DNA of 64,000 nt from Neoechinorhynchus agilis (GCA_051530055.1 CM121341.1:7564001-7628000), one strand, 5' to 3'; shown: positions 24,601-36,273, counted from the stretch's first letter. The notes: generated from the letters alone by a model not told the origin. Made by a program: numbers and translations.

Positions 24601-26450
24601 CTTTGGATTTTTCCCAGGGAACTCGGCTGAGGTTCGTTTTCTTTGACAGCGTTTTTAAAAGATTTCATTATAAAACTCTCAAATGGATATTTTTGTTCTG
24701 GAAATTAAATACAGTAGAAATTTATTTATCCACGAATCGACTGGGACCGGACACCATTCCAATAAAGATTTTTCGGATAACCGAAATCTCAATGTTTTTA
24801 GTTTTTATCACTTTTATCTGTACTCCATAGCTCAAGTTTCTCTTTTTTAGCTGCCGTGATGAATGCAATCCGGATAAAATTAGCGTTTCGGATAATCGAT
24901 TTTCCTTTGGATTTTTCCCAGGGAACTCGGCTGAGGTTCGTTTTCTTTGACAGCGTTTTTAAAAGATTTCATTATAAAACTCTCAAATGGATATTTTTGT
25001 TCTGGAAATTAAATACAGTAGAAATTTATTTATCCACGAATCGACTGGGACCGGACACCATTCCAATAAGAGATTTTTTCCGGATAACCGAAATCTCAAT
25101 GTTATTTAGTTTTTTAAATCACTTTTATCTGTACTCCATAGCTCAAGTTTCTCTTTTTTAGCTGCCGTGATGAATGCAATCCGGATAAAATTAGCGTTTC
25201 GGATAATCGATTTTCCTTTGGATTTAACTTTAAGAAACAATTTTCCCAGAGAACTTGCTTTTTGCTCGTTTTCTTTGACAGCGTTTTTAAAAGATTTCAT
25301 TATAAAACTCTCAAATGGATATTTTTTTCTGGAAATTAAATACAGTAGAAATTTATTTATCCACGAATCGACTGGGACCGGACACCATCCAATAAGGATT
25401 TTTCCGGATAACCGAAATCTCAATGTTATTTAGTTTTTTAAATCACTTTTATCTGTACTCCATAGCTCAAGTTTCTCTTTTTTTAGCTGCCGTGATGAAT
25501 GCAATCCGGATAAAATTAGCGTTTCGGATAATCGATTTTCCTTTGGATTTCAAACTTTTCCCAGAGAACTCGCTGTGGTCTCGTTTTCTTTGACAGCGTT
25601 TTTAAAAGATTTCATTATAAAACTCTCAAATGGATATTTTTGTTCTGGAAATTAAATACAGTAGAAATTTATTTATCCACGAATCGACTGGGACCGGACA
25701 CCATTCCAATAAGAGATTTTTTTCGGATAACCGAAATCTCAATGTTATTTAGTTTTTTAAATCACTTTTATCTGTACTCCATAGCTCAAGTTTCTCTTTT
25801 TTTAGCTGCCGTGATGAATGCAATCCGGATAAAATTAGCGTTTCGGATAATCGATTTTCCTTTGGATTTAACTTAAAAACAATTTTCCCAGAGAACTTGC
25901 TTTTTGCTCGTTTCTTTGACGGCGTTTTTAAAAGATTTCATTATAAAACTCTCAAATGGATATTTTGTTCTGGAAATTAAATACAGTAGAAATTTATTTA
26001 TCCACGAATCGACTGGGACCGGACACCATTCCAATAAGAGATTTTCGGATAACCGAAATCTCAATGTTATTTAGTTTTTAAATCACTTTTATCTGTACTC
26101 CATAGCTCAAGTTTCTCTTTTTTTAGCTGCCGTGATGAATGCAATCCGGATAAAATTAGCGTTTCGGATAATCGATTTTCCTTTGGATTTAACTTTAAGA
26201 AACAATTTTCCCAGAGAACTTGCTTTTTGCTCGTTTTCTTTGACTGCGTTTTTAAAAGATTTCATTATAAAACTCTCAAATGGATATTTTTGTTCTGGAA
26301 ATTAAATACAGTAGAAATTGATTTATCCACGAATCGACTGGGACCGGACACCATTCCAATAAGAGATTTTTTCGGATAACCGAAATCTCAATGTTATTTA
26401 GTTTTTTAAATCACTTTTATCTGTACTCCATAGCTCAAGTTTCTCTTTTT
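21700..26450. repeat. Tandem array, ~318-bp unit, 15 copies
   Basis: GCTGCCGTGATGAATGCAAT starts each unit, near 21733, 22050, 22352, 22678, 22990, 23290, 23602, 23912, 24226, 24546, 24849, 25161, 25488, 25805 and 26126. Copies are very alike and vary mainly in T-runs and in a block after CCTTTGGATTT that is present as TTTCCCAGGGAACTCGGC or with an added AACTTTAAGAAACAATTTT. Because many units are a multiple of three, open frames run up to 436 codons through several copies. The frame has no exon signals or consistent ATG and is broken in many units, so I read it as non-coding satellite. Confidence 0.93.
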
Positions 26451-26603
26451 TGGCGGCATTGTCTGTCTGTGAATCATCTTTGTGTTTTTTAATGGGAAAT
26501 CAATTGTCCTAGAAGAGCGGTTTTCGGGATGGACCTTCTTTGTCATTCTTTTCGGTTATTCCACTTTGTGATCTTCAAAGGAACGCTCTTTAGTCGTCTT
26601 CGT

Positions 26604-26812
26604 TAGGACGCTCCATTTATGGCTTCATATTTATTCTTCATTTATTATATTTTAACCATCATATATAGTTTTTCTTATTAAACTTATTTTATGCCGAAGT
26701 TTTTGAGAGAGAGAGATTTCGGAATGGCGGTTTTCTACTAAAACTAAGAAGTCCGAGTTTTTCGATTACAAAACACGGTAGTAGTTGACCATCTCGGTTC
26801 CGTCAAGGACTT
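26604..26812. repeat. Inverse copy of the proline-rich gene 3' region
   Basis: Reverse-complement copy of 7868-8076, from TAGGACGCTCCATTTATGGC to ACCATCTCGGTTCCGTCAAG. It differs at only a few positions. It lies about 290 bp upstream of the nucleoporin start and contains nothing of the proline-rich coding repeats. Confidence 0.85.
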
Positions 26813-27097
26813 CGTCTATGCGTTCCTGAGTGGAAGATCAATCCATTTTGATTTATTATATTGATTTCTGTCATAAAAGATCGGGTGATCACGGATCCGA
26901 TTATTGTTGACGGTTACAGCGTGCACCAAAGTCCCGGTTTGTCGGAGTCCGCCATACTTTTGTTGTAGCAGCGAAGGGTCCTCGACATCTCTAAACCTGC
27001 GGTGTTTCCAGCCGCATGGAAGCGGATTTTTTTCATTTCTGAACTCACATTACCAGGTTAACGTTTGGATATACACGAGAAAACGATAAAAATCACT

Positions 27098-30000
27098 ATG
27101 TCGTCGCCTCTAAACGTATTTTTTTCCGTTTGAGTAATCTTTTTTTTTTCAAATAGAACTTTTCCTTTCAGTTTATGTCTATGGATCAAAAAGCGGTTCT
27201 TCCTTCAGCGTCTGACTTTGAAAAACGAGCGATCAATATTCGCCTTGCTACCGATGAGCTTCGGGCGTTTCGACAAAAGGGGGAAAGACTTCTTAACAGC
27301 ATTGGGAAACTACGAAGCGCCAACAAGGTTTTGTATCAAGAAGTGTGTGCTGATATGGACAATGCTCGTAAATTGTTGACCAATGCTCGTAAAGGTCTTC
27401 AAACTCTTTGCTTTCCCAATGAAATGACTATAGTGGACCACAACGACCTCAAGAGTTTGCCACAAAAGGTGCAAGACGTTGCTGAATTATGGAAGCAGTA
27501 TAATGCTTTACACGATCAACTTTTGGATATAAAAGATGAAGTCGAGCTGAAATCGGGACAGAAGTCGTCTGTACAGATAGTTTGTGAAACTAACAACGAT
27601 ATTGGATACCTTATAGACAAATTCAACGCCTTGACTCTTCAATACAATGAGTGCGATCGTAGAAGAAAACTGTTACAACTAAGCCAAGGGCAGAAAACTG
27701 CGGAGGATTGCGGTGAGGAATACCATGAATGGCTTAGAGAAGTTACTAAAGACTTGGAACCCATCGACACAGAATTTGACCCAGAAACGGTTTATTCATG
27801 TAGATCTGGAAGTGATATTCTCTCATCTACAACGGTGAGCGAAACTAAATCGTTAAGTTTTGGGGATTTTTCTCAAATCTGTAAGGAAGAAGAACCTGCT
27901 CGTCCAGCGGTTGTGTTCGAAGATACCAGTGAGAGCTCTAAAGCTCGTCATAGCTTCAGTCAGCTTATCAGAGATATGAGCAAGTATTTTCACGATAATA
28001 GGGTGTTTGCGTTCGATGAACCAGACGAAACTGATGCGAATCATGTTCCGCCGGATAACGAAAGTGAAAAAGTCGATGATTTGAATTCTACCTTAGTACC
28101 AGAAACCACTCAAGTTACTGATGATGTGAAATCTTTGGAGACGCTTCTTAACGATGCGAAGCTTAAAGATCCAATCACGACTTCGGCATGCGTTGTCACT
28201 AATGCTAGTGCCGAAGCGTTGATTGATCAATCACTGAATCCTCGTGTTAGTTTCTTCGGTCTACCCAAGGAAAGATCATTTTCATCTACCTCTGGACAAA
28301 CTTTTACAATACCATCTACAATCACAGTAGGAACATCAGGGAAAATAAGCAGTACAACATCGTTCTTTGGAAACTCAAGGAGCGATTCAAGTAATTGGAA
28401 GACTCCCGTAAGTACAACTCCTTTACTAACCACAGAAACGATGCAACGAGGATTCCTCGGTGATTTTGCCTCAGGGAATGCGGCTGCGATTGGAAGTGGT
28501 GCGCTGGGGTCAACGTCTTGTCCAAATATATTCCCTATGGCGTCATCTACAACTCAAATATTCGGCTCACAAAATACCGGATCAATGATAACTTCCGTTG
28601 AACCATTTTCTACTAACGAACAAATTTCAGAAGGTGAGTTGTCTTCGTCAACAGCTACGACCGATACCACAACGCAATCATCGTCCTTGGCTATCGCAAA
28701 AAATCAAAATTTTTTGATTGGATCGCCTGGGAAACACGGAGTTCGCGATGTACCAACTTCTTTGAACTTATTTTCTCCAAAAGCCACAATGGAATCATCC
28801 GTATCTGATGAATCTAAACGAGCTGATCAATCCGAACACCAAGCACAAACGGCGGTCTTGACGGCTCCTTTAATGGCAAGTGCTGCGTCGACCTTACCAT
28901 CATTTACGTTCAATCAGCAAAAACCTATCATACCCGCAGGATCGTTCATCTTCGAAAAACCTGCATCTATCGCCACTGAAACGACCCCTTCAAAAATATT
29001 TTCTGTATTTAGCAATTCGGAATCAGTGTTTGGACGATCGTCGCAGCTCGAATCACCACCCGGAAAGGCGATTTCTACATCCGCACAAGTCATCAAATCC
29101 GAATCCAGGTCTCCAAATCAGGTGACAGTAGGACTATTTGGAACATTGGCTTCCTCAAACTTCTTCGATGAGCAAGCTTCACAGGTCCAAACAACCGCCC
29201 AATCGAATTCAGGGTCCGCAACCTCGACAACGATTACTGAACCAACTAAAATACTTAGTCCAACAGAAGGACTTTTCACGTCAGCGACCCCAATCATCTA
29301 CGATCAACAAGATGCTGAAGTAAAAACAACCCAATCAACATTCGGATTGGGGACCTCTATATCGACTTCAGCATTTAAATCGGATACAACAACACCAATC
29401 ACTGATAATATTTCTGGGCAGTCTTCAAATAGTCCTCTGGTCCCTTCGTCGACGAAAGGGCTAATATCCGGGTCATCAATGACCCAGCAGTCGCCCTCAC
29501 AGTTAGTTACTCCAACAACGATTGGAATTTTCGGCAATCCGACCGTCACTTCATTCAATAAGATGTCACAAAGTCCCACAACTACAATACAAAGTCTTCA
29601 TGGATCCATTTCTCCATCATCATCAAGTTCGTCATTAACAACACAACCGAATAGTGAGATTTTAGGATCACTTGCAACTACCGTAAGCGGCATATTCGAT
29701 CAACGAACTAATAGTTCAACATTTGTTTCGCAGAGTACTTTGCCGCAATTTAGTGCCACCGTGAAATGTCAATCAGTAGGAATTTTTGGAACCGCTTCTC
29801 AAACAAATTCTCTTTTGTACGGGCAGTCTCAAAGTACTCCCGGATCGGTCAGTGCCATTTCCTCGATTAGCGGCGGATTTATCGGTACAGCCACGGCTCC
29901 ATCAAGTCCTTTTGGTCAGCCGGCACAAAGTCCCTTGTTCGGCCAATCTGCAAGCGGATCGATTTTCGGATCTACCACCACAGCGATTGCAGTTTCTTCA

Positions 30001-31878
30001 ACTAATGTTGAGCCTTTCTCTGCAGTCACCACGGTGAATTCAACAGTTCAATCCGCACAAACTCCTTTGTTCGGTCAAGCCACAAGCCAATCGATGTTCG
30101 GATCGGCTACCACGACCAATGCGAGCTCAGTTAGTCCTTTTGGCCAGCCGGCACAAACTCCTTTGTTCGGCCAATCTACAAGCGGATCGATTTTCGGATC
30201 TACCACCACAGCGAGTGCAGTTTCCTCGACTAATGTTGAGCCTTTCTCTGCAATCACTACGGCGAATTCAACGGTTCAATCCGCACAAACTTCTTTGTTC
30301 GGCCAACGAACAAGCGCTTCAATGTTCGGATCTCCCTCCACGATCAGTTCGAATTCAACTAGTTCTTTTGGTCAGCCAGCACAAACTGCCTTGTTCGGTC
30401 AAGCCCCAAGCGGTTCCATTTTCGGATCAACCGCAACAACCAATTTAGCTGCAGCACCGGGTGGTGGGAGTCTTTTTGGTCAGTCTGCACAAACTCCTTT
30501 ATTTGGTCGTCCCCCGACCGGGTCGATTTTCGGATTTACCACCACGACCATCGCAGCTTCCTCGACTAATGTTGAACCTTTCTCCACGTCCAATACGGCG
30601 AATTCAGCGGTTCAACCCGCACAAAATCCTGTGTTCGGCCAACCCACAAGCGGATCTATTTTCGGATCAACCGCAACAACCAATGTAGCTGCGCCACCGG
30701 GTGGTGGGAGCCTTTTTGGTCAGTCGGCCCAAACTCCTTTATTTGGTCGTCCTACGAGCGGATCGATTTTCGGATCTGCCACCACGACCAGTACGACCAA
30801 CTCAGCGAGCCCTTTTGGCCAGTCGGCACAAACTCCTTTATTTGGTCGTCCTACGAGCGGATCGATTTTCGGATCTGCCACCACGACCAGTACGACCAAC
30901 TCAGCGAGCCCTTTTGGTCAATCGGTCCAAACTCCTTTATTTGGTCGTCCTACGAGCGGATCGATTTTCGGATCTGCCACCACGACCAGTACGACCAATG
31001 CAGCGAGCCCTTTTGGTCAATCGGCCCAAACTTCTTTATTTGGTCGTCCTACGAGCGGATCAATTTTCGGACCTACAACCACAACCAGCGCAGTTCCATC
31101 ACCGGGTAGCGGGTTTTTCTCAAAGGTCACTACGGCCAACTCGGCGAGTCCTTTTGGTCAGTCAGCTCAAACTTCTTTGTTCGGTCAAGTCACAAGCGGA
31201 TCGATTTTCGGATCAACTGCAACAACCTGTACGAGTTCAGCGAATGTTTTTGGTCAGCCGGCACAAACTTCTCTGTTCGGCCAACCTACAAGTGGCTCGA
31301 TTTTCGGATCAAACGCAACAACCAGTGCTGCTTCAGCAGGTCTTTTTGGTCAGCCGACACAGACTTCTTTGTTCGGCCAACGGACAAGCGGATCGATTTT
31401 CGGATGTGCCCCCACGATCAGTTCAAATTCAGCGAGTCCTTTTGGTCAGCCGGCGCAAACTTCTTTGTTCGGTCAAGTCACAAACGCATCGATTTTCGGA
31501 TCAACTGCAACAACCAATTTAGCTGCATCAACGGCTGGAGGGGGCCTTTTTGGCCGGTCGGCTCAAACTCCTTTATTTGGTCGTCCTACGAGCGGATCGA
31601 TTTTCGGATCGGTCACCTCAAGTTCGCCTCACCAGCTTTTTGGTGCTAATCCTAACAGGTCTGATGGATTGTTCGGTGCAGCTACGACAGTGGCTACTGG
31701 GCTGTTCGGTCAGCCGGCGCAAAACCAAAATGTTCCTCAGAGTTTATTCGGCTCAGGAGTGCCGATAACCACAACCCAAGAGTTGAGCTTTGGTGCACTT
31801 GCTCAACAGGGATCTGGACTTGGTAGAAGTCCGAATCCAAAATTCACGGGAAGTTCGTTCATGATTCCAAGAAAATGA
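27098..31878 (+). CDS. FG-repeat nucleoporin, NUP214-like
   Basis: Nuclear-pore FG protein that would line the channel and bind transport receptors. Exon 1, 27098-27115, encodes MSSPLN. A 56-nt intron (27116-27171, acceptor TTTCCTTTCAG) leads in frame to exon 2, 27172-31878, for 1574 residues. Residues ~10-200 are charged, coiled-coil-like helix (FEKRAINIRLATDELRAFRQ). The middle is Ser/Thr-rich with scattered FG, and the last ~700 residues hold dozens of FG motifs in a repeating frame (PFGQ-AQT-LFGQ-TSGSIFGS). The end, LSFGALAQQGSGLG, resembles the NUP214/CAN C terminus. No beta-propeller lies upstream, so a separate propeller-less nucleoporin is possible. Three adjacent repeats near 30780-31070 are almost identical at DNA level, showing recent expansion. 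Confidence 0.82.
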
Positions 31879-32485
31879 TACGTGAGTGTGATCTGTTATT
31901 AAAACCAGGTTCGACGCCAAATGAAAAAAGACTATCGGTAGTTTTGAGTTTGGTTGTTTTAAATTTTCGTTAGTCAAAACAAAAAACCAGAATGATTCCA
32001 GAATTCGCATTCTATCCTTTGAAAGCAGCGATTTTTCTATTTTAAAACTTTGCGCCAGTGTGGACGACTAGGGCTTCTTTCAAACTGAAGCAAAAATTGT
32101 TTTGGTAATACTTGAAGTATAACGTTTATGCAGCGAACTGGTGAATTTTTTATTAAAACGCAAATGGTAAAAAATCAGTTTCTATCACTTAAGTTTCATT
32201 TCACAAGTTTAAGCTCCCAGAGGTACATATTTCCTTTACTTTAAATAATGTATTATCATCTCGGTGATTGATAGCTTCCTTTGATATCTTATAATAATAA
32301 CATGTTTTATTTGTTGATTCACAAAGAAGAAGACCCATGCACCTTTAAGTCCTCATAAACACTCGAGTTCTGATTGGAAAATGAAACTGGCTATTGATTT
32401 GAGAAATTGAGATGGAGTTTGTGATTGGTGCAGAAATCTTTTGTGTGTGATTTCTTTAGAGGTTAAAGAAAGGGAGAGGTGGGGT
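31879..32485. other. Intergenic, nothing recognised
   Basis: AT-rich stretch after the nucleoporin stop. I see no domain-bearing frame or repeat; it runs into the LINE fragment at 32490. Confidence 0.5.
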
Positions 32486-32489
32486 GGTC

Positions 32490-32760
32490 AATGGGTGATG
32501 AGGGGGATATCATCGGCATATAAGAAAAGCCCTGAGAAAGAGGAGAGAGGTTTGAGGTCGTCTAAGAAAATATTAAAAAGAAGTAGTGATAGGACGGCAC
32601 CTTGAGGTACGCCTTTGGTGAGGGATAGGCTGATAGAAGAGGTAGAACGGCAGTGAATGTATTGTTTGCGATTGTGAAGATAAAATTCAAGCCAGCGGAT
32701 CTGCTACAAGTTGAGACCAAAATCGGAGAAGGCCCGGAGAAATTGAGATGAACATTCTCA
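32490..32760 (-). mobile_element. LINE reverse-transcriptase fragment (CR1/Jockey-like)
   Basis: On the minus strand the frame reads GVPQGAVLSLLLFNIFLDDL and then LFLYADDIPLIT. These are the classic B and C motifs of non-LTR reverse transcriptase, including the YADD catalytic pair. Upstream it reads RWLEFYLHNRKQYIHCRSTS, also typical of the RT fingers/palm. The piece is about 270 bp with no 3' end. It points towards lower coordinates and is unlikely to be part of the fragment at 34815-35400, whose order does not fit. Confidence 0.85.
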
Positions 32761-33036
32761 TAATTTCCACATGCTCAGACTAGGCTCGTTTTTATAAGAA
32801 ATTTCGGTTTCCTTGCACGAAATATTACTTTAACGTAATCTGATATCATATATCGATTCTTGGTAAATGTAATGATCGCTTCATCACTTTACTTATGCCA
32901 TTTAGAATCCCTAGCGGTCACGGTTTCACCAATTCGTCAGCGCTTGACCTTAAGAGAAAGTTCAATTTCAAACTGGAGTCCAGATCACCATGGTAACCGT
33001 GTTCATTAAAAGAAAGCGATCACTTTAAGTGATTCA

Positions 33037-34360
33037 ATGACTTCCAGTTCTCCGGTGAAAGGTAAGCATCGGTAATAAAGAATTTCGCCCTTATGAGCCA
33101 CGATCCTTCAATTTTTTAGACGACCAAACTATGCGGATTACGGCGGACGCAATCAAAGATTGCTGTGAGGATTTCCCTTCATTGTGCGAGGAAACGTTCG
33201 GACGGGATAACGATAAAAAGAAGAGTGCAGGAGGGAAGGGAAAACCGAGAAAGGCTGTAAAAAGACCGGCCGAGAAGACATTGAAAGCAAAGAAAGGACA
33301 AATAAGGCACAAACAGAAAAGGAAAGTGGTTAAACAAAAGAAGATTAAGGTTTCAAAAAAACCGATGAAATCAAAAAAGGCGATTGGTGAAAGGAAAAAA
33401 GCTGTGATTGATTTGATGGCGGATGTTACTTGTGATCCTAATAACGTTCCTTACTACACCAAAAAACGTCGAGCACTTGGCTGTTTAGTCAAACGAACGA
33501 TCATTCAAAAGGAAGATAAAGGACAAACGGGTATAAAGGAGGCCTCTGTAATCGAAGATGTCATGAAATGCCTTCGTTACGATTCAATTCCAGTTAATGT
33601 ACTAAAGAATCGCATTAAATTCACTGTTGATCGATGTGTAGCTGGTGAGCGTCTTATCCGAGGAAGCGGAGGGACCATCAGGAGTGGACCGAAGATGCGA
33701 TATCGGTGTGCTCCAGGCATTCCGCTTTTTAAGTCAAGTATTTTGCCAAAACCAAAGGTAAATAAAACGAACCAGAAGAGAAAAGGGAAACCCCGATTCA
33801 GTCCTAAGACTAAAAACAAACCAATCGGTCCAGTTTCCAATAATGCACTCAAACAAACAAATAGAAAACGTCAAAAGATGGGTAAGACTTCTGAAAGACG
33901 AAGAGGCCGATCTACTAAAGCAATTGAACCGAAGGCAAGGACAGCAAAGATGAAAATTGAACTTAAGAGGGCGAATGTTGTGAGTAAAACAGCGAAGAGA
34001 TCATCTCTAAAATCAGGCAAGGAAAAGGCGATAAAAGGAATTAAAAGGCAAGTGTCACTTTATGCTCTAAAATCGAAACGGGCCAGAATGAGTCCAAGTT
34101 CAAAGAAGAAAACAAATCTCAGGAGACGTGTGAAATCTGAAAAGAAAGGTCAGACAAGAACTGAAACTAAATCAAGAGAAGTTAAACGATTAGACGCCCA
34201 AATTTTGAACGTTGCTGCTAACGATTTGACCGACGTCAAAGGCGACGGTGAACAAATAACGCCGGACACAGTAGGCAAGTTTGTATTTGGACAAAAATTA
34301 CCATCTTTGCATCGCTTAAATTTGGGACGAGCTCAACGAAGTCAGCTCAAATTAAGCTGA
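33037..34360 (+). CDS. Lysine-rich protein with a linker-histone-like winged-helix segment
   Basis: Exon 1, 33037-33061, encodes MTSSSPVK. A 58-nt intron (33062-33119, donor GTAAGC, acceptor TTTTTTAG) leads in frame to 33120-34360, for 421 residues. The protein is extremely basic, with KKK/KRK tracts on both sides of a more ordered centre at about residues 145-205. That centre (VIEDVMKCLRYDSIPVNVLK, then IRGSGGTIRSGPKMRYRC) has the spacing of the H1/H5 globular domain, including a glycine-rich wing. A chromatin or nucleolar DNA-binding role is inferred. Conserved cysteines near the N terminus (CCEDFPSLC) are unusual for histone H1, so another nucleic-acid-binding family is possible. Confidence 0.7.
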
Positions 34361-34800
34361 TATTTTTTATTATTTAATAAGAATTTTGATTGAGATGTGA
34401 TTCAACATTTTAAACACATTTCTTGAATGAGTGATTTCGAGCCTTTTTTTTACTAAAATACAGTTATTTTCTTTTAGTGTCGGATCAATATCAAAGTTCG
34501 CTCGGTTTTCCTGGCAGTGAAAACTCATCGACTTAATTACAATTATTTTATGCAGCCAGCGGATCATAGCCACCCTTTCCGAGCTCATAAATAGATAATA
34601 ATAAGACGTTTATTTGTGAGTTAACCAAGCAAAGGGCCCATGTATCTTTGGGTCCCCCGGACATTCTAATGCGCAGGAAAGATTGAGGTTGGGTCTTTCG
34701 TCCGGTTCATGATAATTTAAATTTTGATGTCCAAACAGATCTTGAACGTTGTTTCGTTTTTTGTGGTACAAATGTTTTTGTTCTGTTAGTTGATTTTGGT
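34361..34800. other. Intergenic, nothing recognised
   Basis: AT-rich 3' flank of the lysine-rich gene. I see no supported gene or repeat in it. Confidence 0.5.
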
Positions 34801-34814
34801 TGGTTAATTTGTTA

Positions 34815-35400
34815 GGTTGTTGTTTTCCGTTCTTTAATCCGAATCAATTCGCATTTGGAGGATTGAGCAGTGGTTAAGAAAGAGCGAAGGTAGAGATTTG
34901 TGCGAGGAACTGAAAAATGGAAAATGCTGGAGCGACGCGAGTGTTGTAAGTGTGAGTAAAAGGAGAAATGAGAGGTAGAAATCGAAGAGTACGAAGAGAA
35001 TGAAGACGCTTTGAGTTCTTTTGAAAGATTAGAGAGAGGTGTTCTTCTAAGGGCGGGAGATCGGAGGATCAGATTAGAGCGCATATCTTGTGAAACGGTG
35101 TTAAAATTTTTTTGAATAGATTAGAAGAAAAATTGCAGAAGGTTGGATATGCGAGTAGGCGAGCGTTGATTGGATGGCGATGTTATAAAAGTACTTAAGG
35201 TCTTTGGATGAAGAAGATAGAGATTAATGGATCCTTTGTGCAACAAAGTTGATATGTGCTTCTCCCACTTAAGATTTTTCTGAAAATGGATGCCAAGTAT
35301 ACGAACAGGGGAGACACGATTGATAGGAAAAGGAAGAAGCGGTTGATCGGAAGGGCGATTTGAGTTTGAGATGACGGTTTCGAAGCACTTGGTTACGCCA
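34815..35400 (-). mobile_element. LINE fragment, RT thumb and C-terminal end (CR1/Jockey-like)
   Basis: Minus-strand frames give RILGIHFQKNLKWEKHISTL, the post-YADD region of CR1/Jockey RTs. Further on there is a serine-rich terminal segment (SSFSSYSSISTSHFSFYSHL, then SVPRTNLYLRSFL), typical of the tail of these ORFs. The pieces are not in one continuous frame, so it is a decayed copy. Its 5' side is replaced near 35395 by sequence related to the array at 16870-19425. Confidence 0.75.
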
Positions 35401-35665
35401 TAAGACGGCGAAAGCTCCCGGAAATAAAGATACTCCTTTTATCATTACAACTTCGCCCTCTAACAAAAACTGATAAAAGGACTTGGGATCTCCTAAATTT
35501 GAATTAATAAATCAGTCTCTATTATCTCAATCACCAGGGAACACAAATGAACAACTTCTTTACATCATCAGGACAAAGCTTAAGAACCGTTCAAGAAACA
35601 CGACGGCGCGAAAGCTCCCGGAAAAAAAGATTCTCTTTTTATCATTACAACATCGTCCTCTAAAA
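35395..35665. repeat. Two reverse copies of a piece of the 16870-19425 satellite
   Basis: CATAAGACGGCGAAAGCTCC with ATAAAGATACTCCTTTTATC at 35398-35450, and ACGACGGCGAAAGCTCCCGG with TTTTTATCATTACAACATCG at 35600-35655, match the reverse complement of the satellite landmarks (CCGTCTTATGGC, CTTTATTCCGAGAGCTTT, TGTTGTAATGATAAAATC). They are diverged single copies well away from the array. Confidence 0.7.
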
Positions 35666-35697
35666 ACACGGCTAAACTGAAAAAATCAATCGTTTCA

Positions 35698-36247
35698 ATA
35701 TTTCGAATCAACAAATCGAAGCATTTTTTGTGCTATATATCAAATTTTTAAACAGGATTCTAAATTAAAAACAAGTTGCTCAAATTTCAGAATTCGGGTT
35801 TTCACGTTGAATCAATCCAGTTATTTCTTTTTGACAACTAAGTTCCATGGAATCGTTTCTAATGGTTTTGAATCCTTTGTAGAGAGCACAGCAGCAGAAA
35901 AAGGTCATTGAAAAGGCCATCATTCCCGTGTTCAATAGTTGATTAACGCTCATCCGTCGGAGAATAAAGTTGAACATTTTCGGGATCTCACAATTAAAAA
36001 AATCCATCAAATATTACACAATAGAAATCTTCGTTCTTTCGCACTGTTAAAATCTCGATTTTGCTTTCTTAACGTCCGGAAATCTTGTGGAAAAATCATT
36101 GTAACTTTAACGAGATGAGTTATTCGGAATTGGGAGATCATCTTATGAGGGCAGCAGAATTCCTTAGTCCTTATTATGAGTTTTTAAACACTCATAATGT
36201 TGATTTTCTTCTGAACGATAACTGGAACCGTTTTTTGCCTCAGCCGA
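35698..36247. repeat. Segmental duplication copy A (divergent gene pair)
   Basis: About 550 bp, from ATATTTCGAATCAACAAATC to CTGGAACCGTTTTTTGCCTCAGCC, is almost identical to 47694-48246. It carries a whole small membrane-protein gene (-) and the promoter plus start of the METTL25-like gene (+). Copy B borders the intact METTL25-like gene, so B is likely the source. Confidence 0.92.
35780..35977 (-). CDS. Small single-pass membrane protein, copy A
   Basis: 65 residues beginning MFNFILRRMSVNQLLNTG, followed by one hydrophobic segment (MMAFSMTFFCCCALY) and a charged tail ending NPNSEI. An acceptor-like TTTTTTAATTGTGAG ends 9 nt before the ATG, so a leader intron or trans-splicing is likely. The basic N terminus plus single helix fits a mitochondrial or ER tail-type microprotein, but I do not recognise the family. 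It is identical in protein to copy B at 47776-47973, and it kept its frame while the neighbouring METTL25 piece did not. Confidence 0.6.
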   Translation of the reverse strand: MFNFILRRMSVNQLLNTGMMAFSMTFFCCCALYKGFKTIRNDSMELSCQKEITGLIQRENPNSEI

Positions 36248-36273
36248 TATTGATTCTTGATTTTTTTATTTAA
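36115..36273 (+). pseudogene. Truncated METTL25-like exon 1, copy A
   Basis: Identical to the start of the METTL25-like gene (MSYSELGDHLMRAAEFLSPY through FLPQP). An internal deletion of about 108 bp then joins it to sequence from the end of intron 1 (ATTCTTGATTTTTTTATTTA), removing the exon-1 donor. The frame ends soon after (PQPILILDFFI). No downstream METTL25 exons follow, so it is a fragment of the segmental duplication. Its promoter-side sequence is intact. Confidence 0.85.

Noticed and set aside
32490-35400. The two CR1/Jockey-like pieces as one LINE split by the lysine-rich gene
   Set aside because: On the minus strand the RT catalytic part would lie downstream of the C-terminal part, the wrong order for one element.
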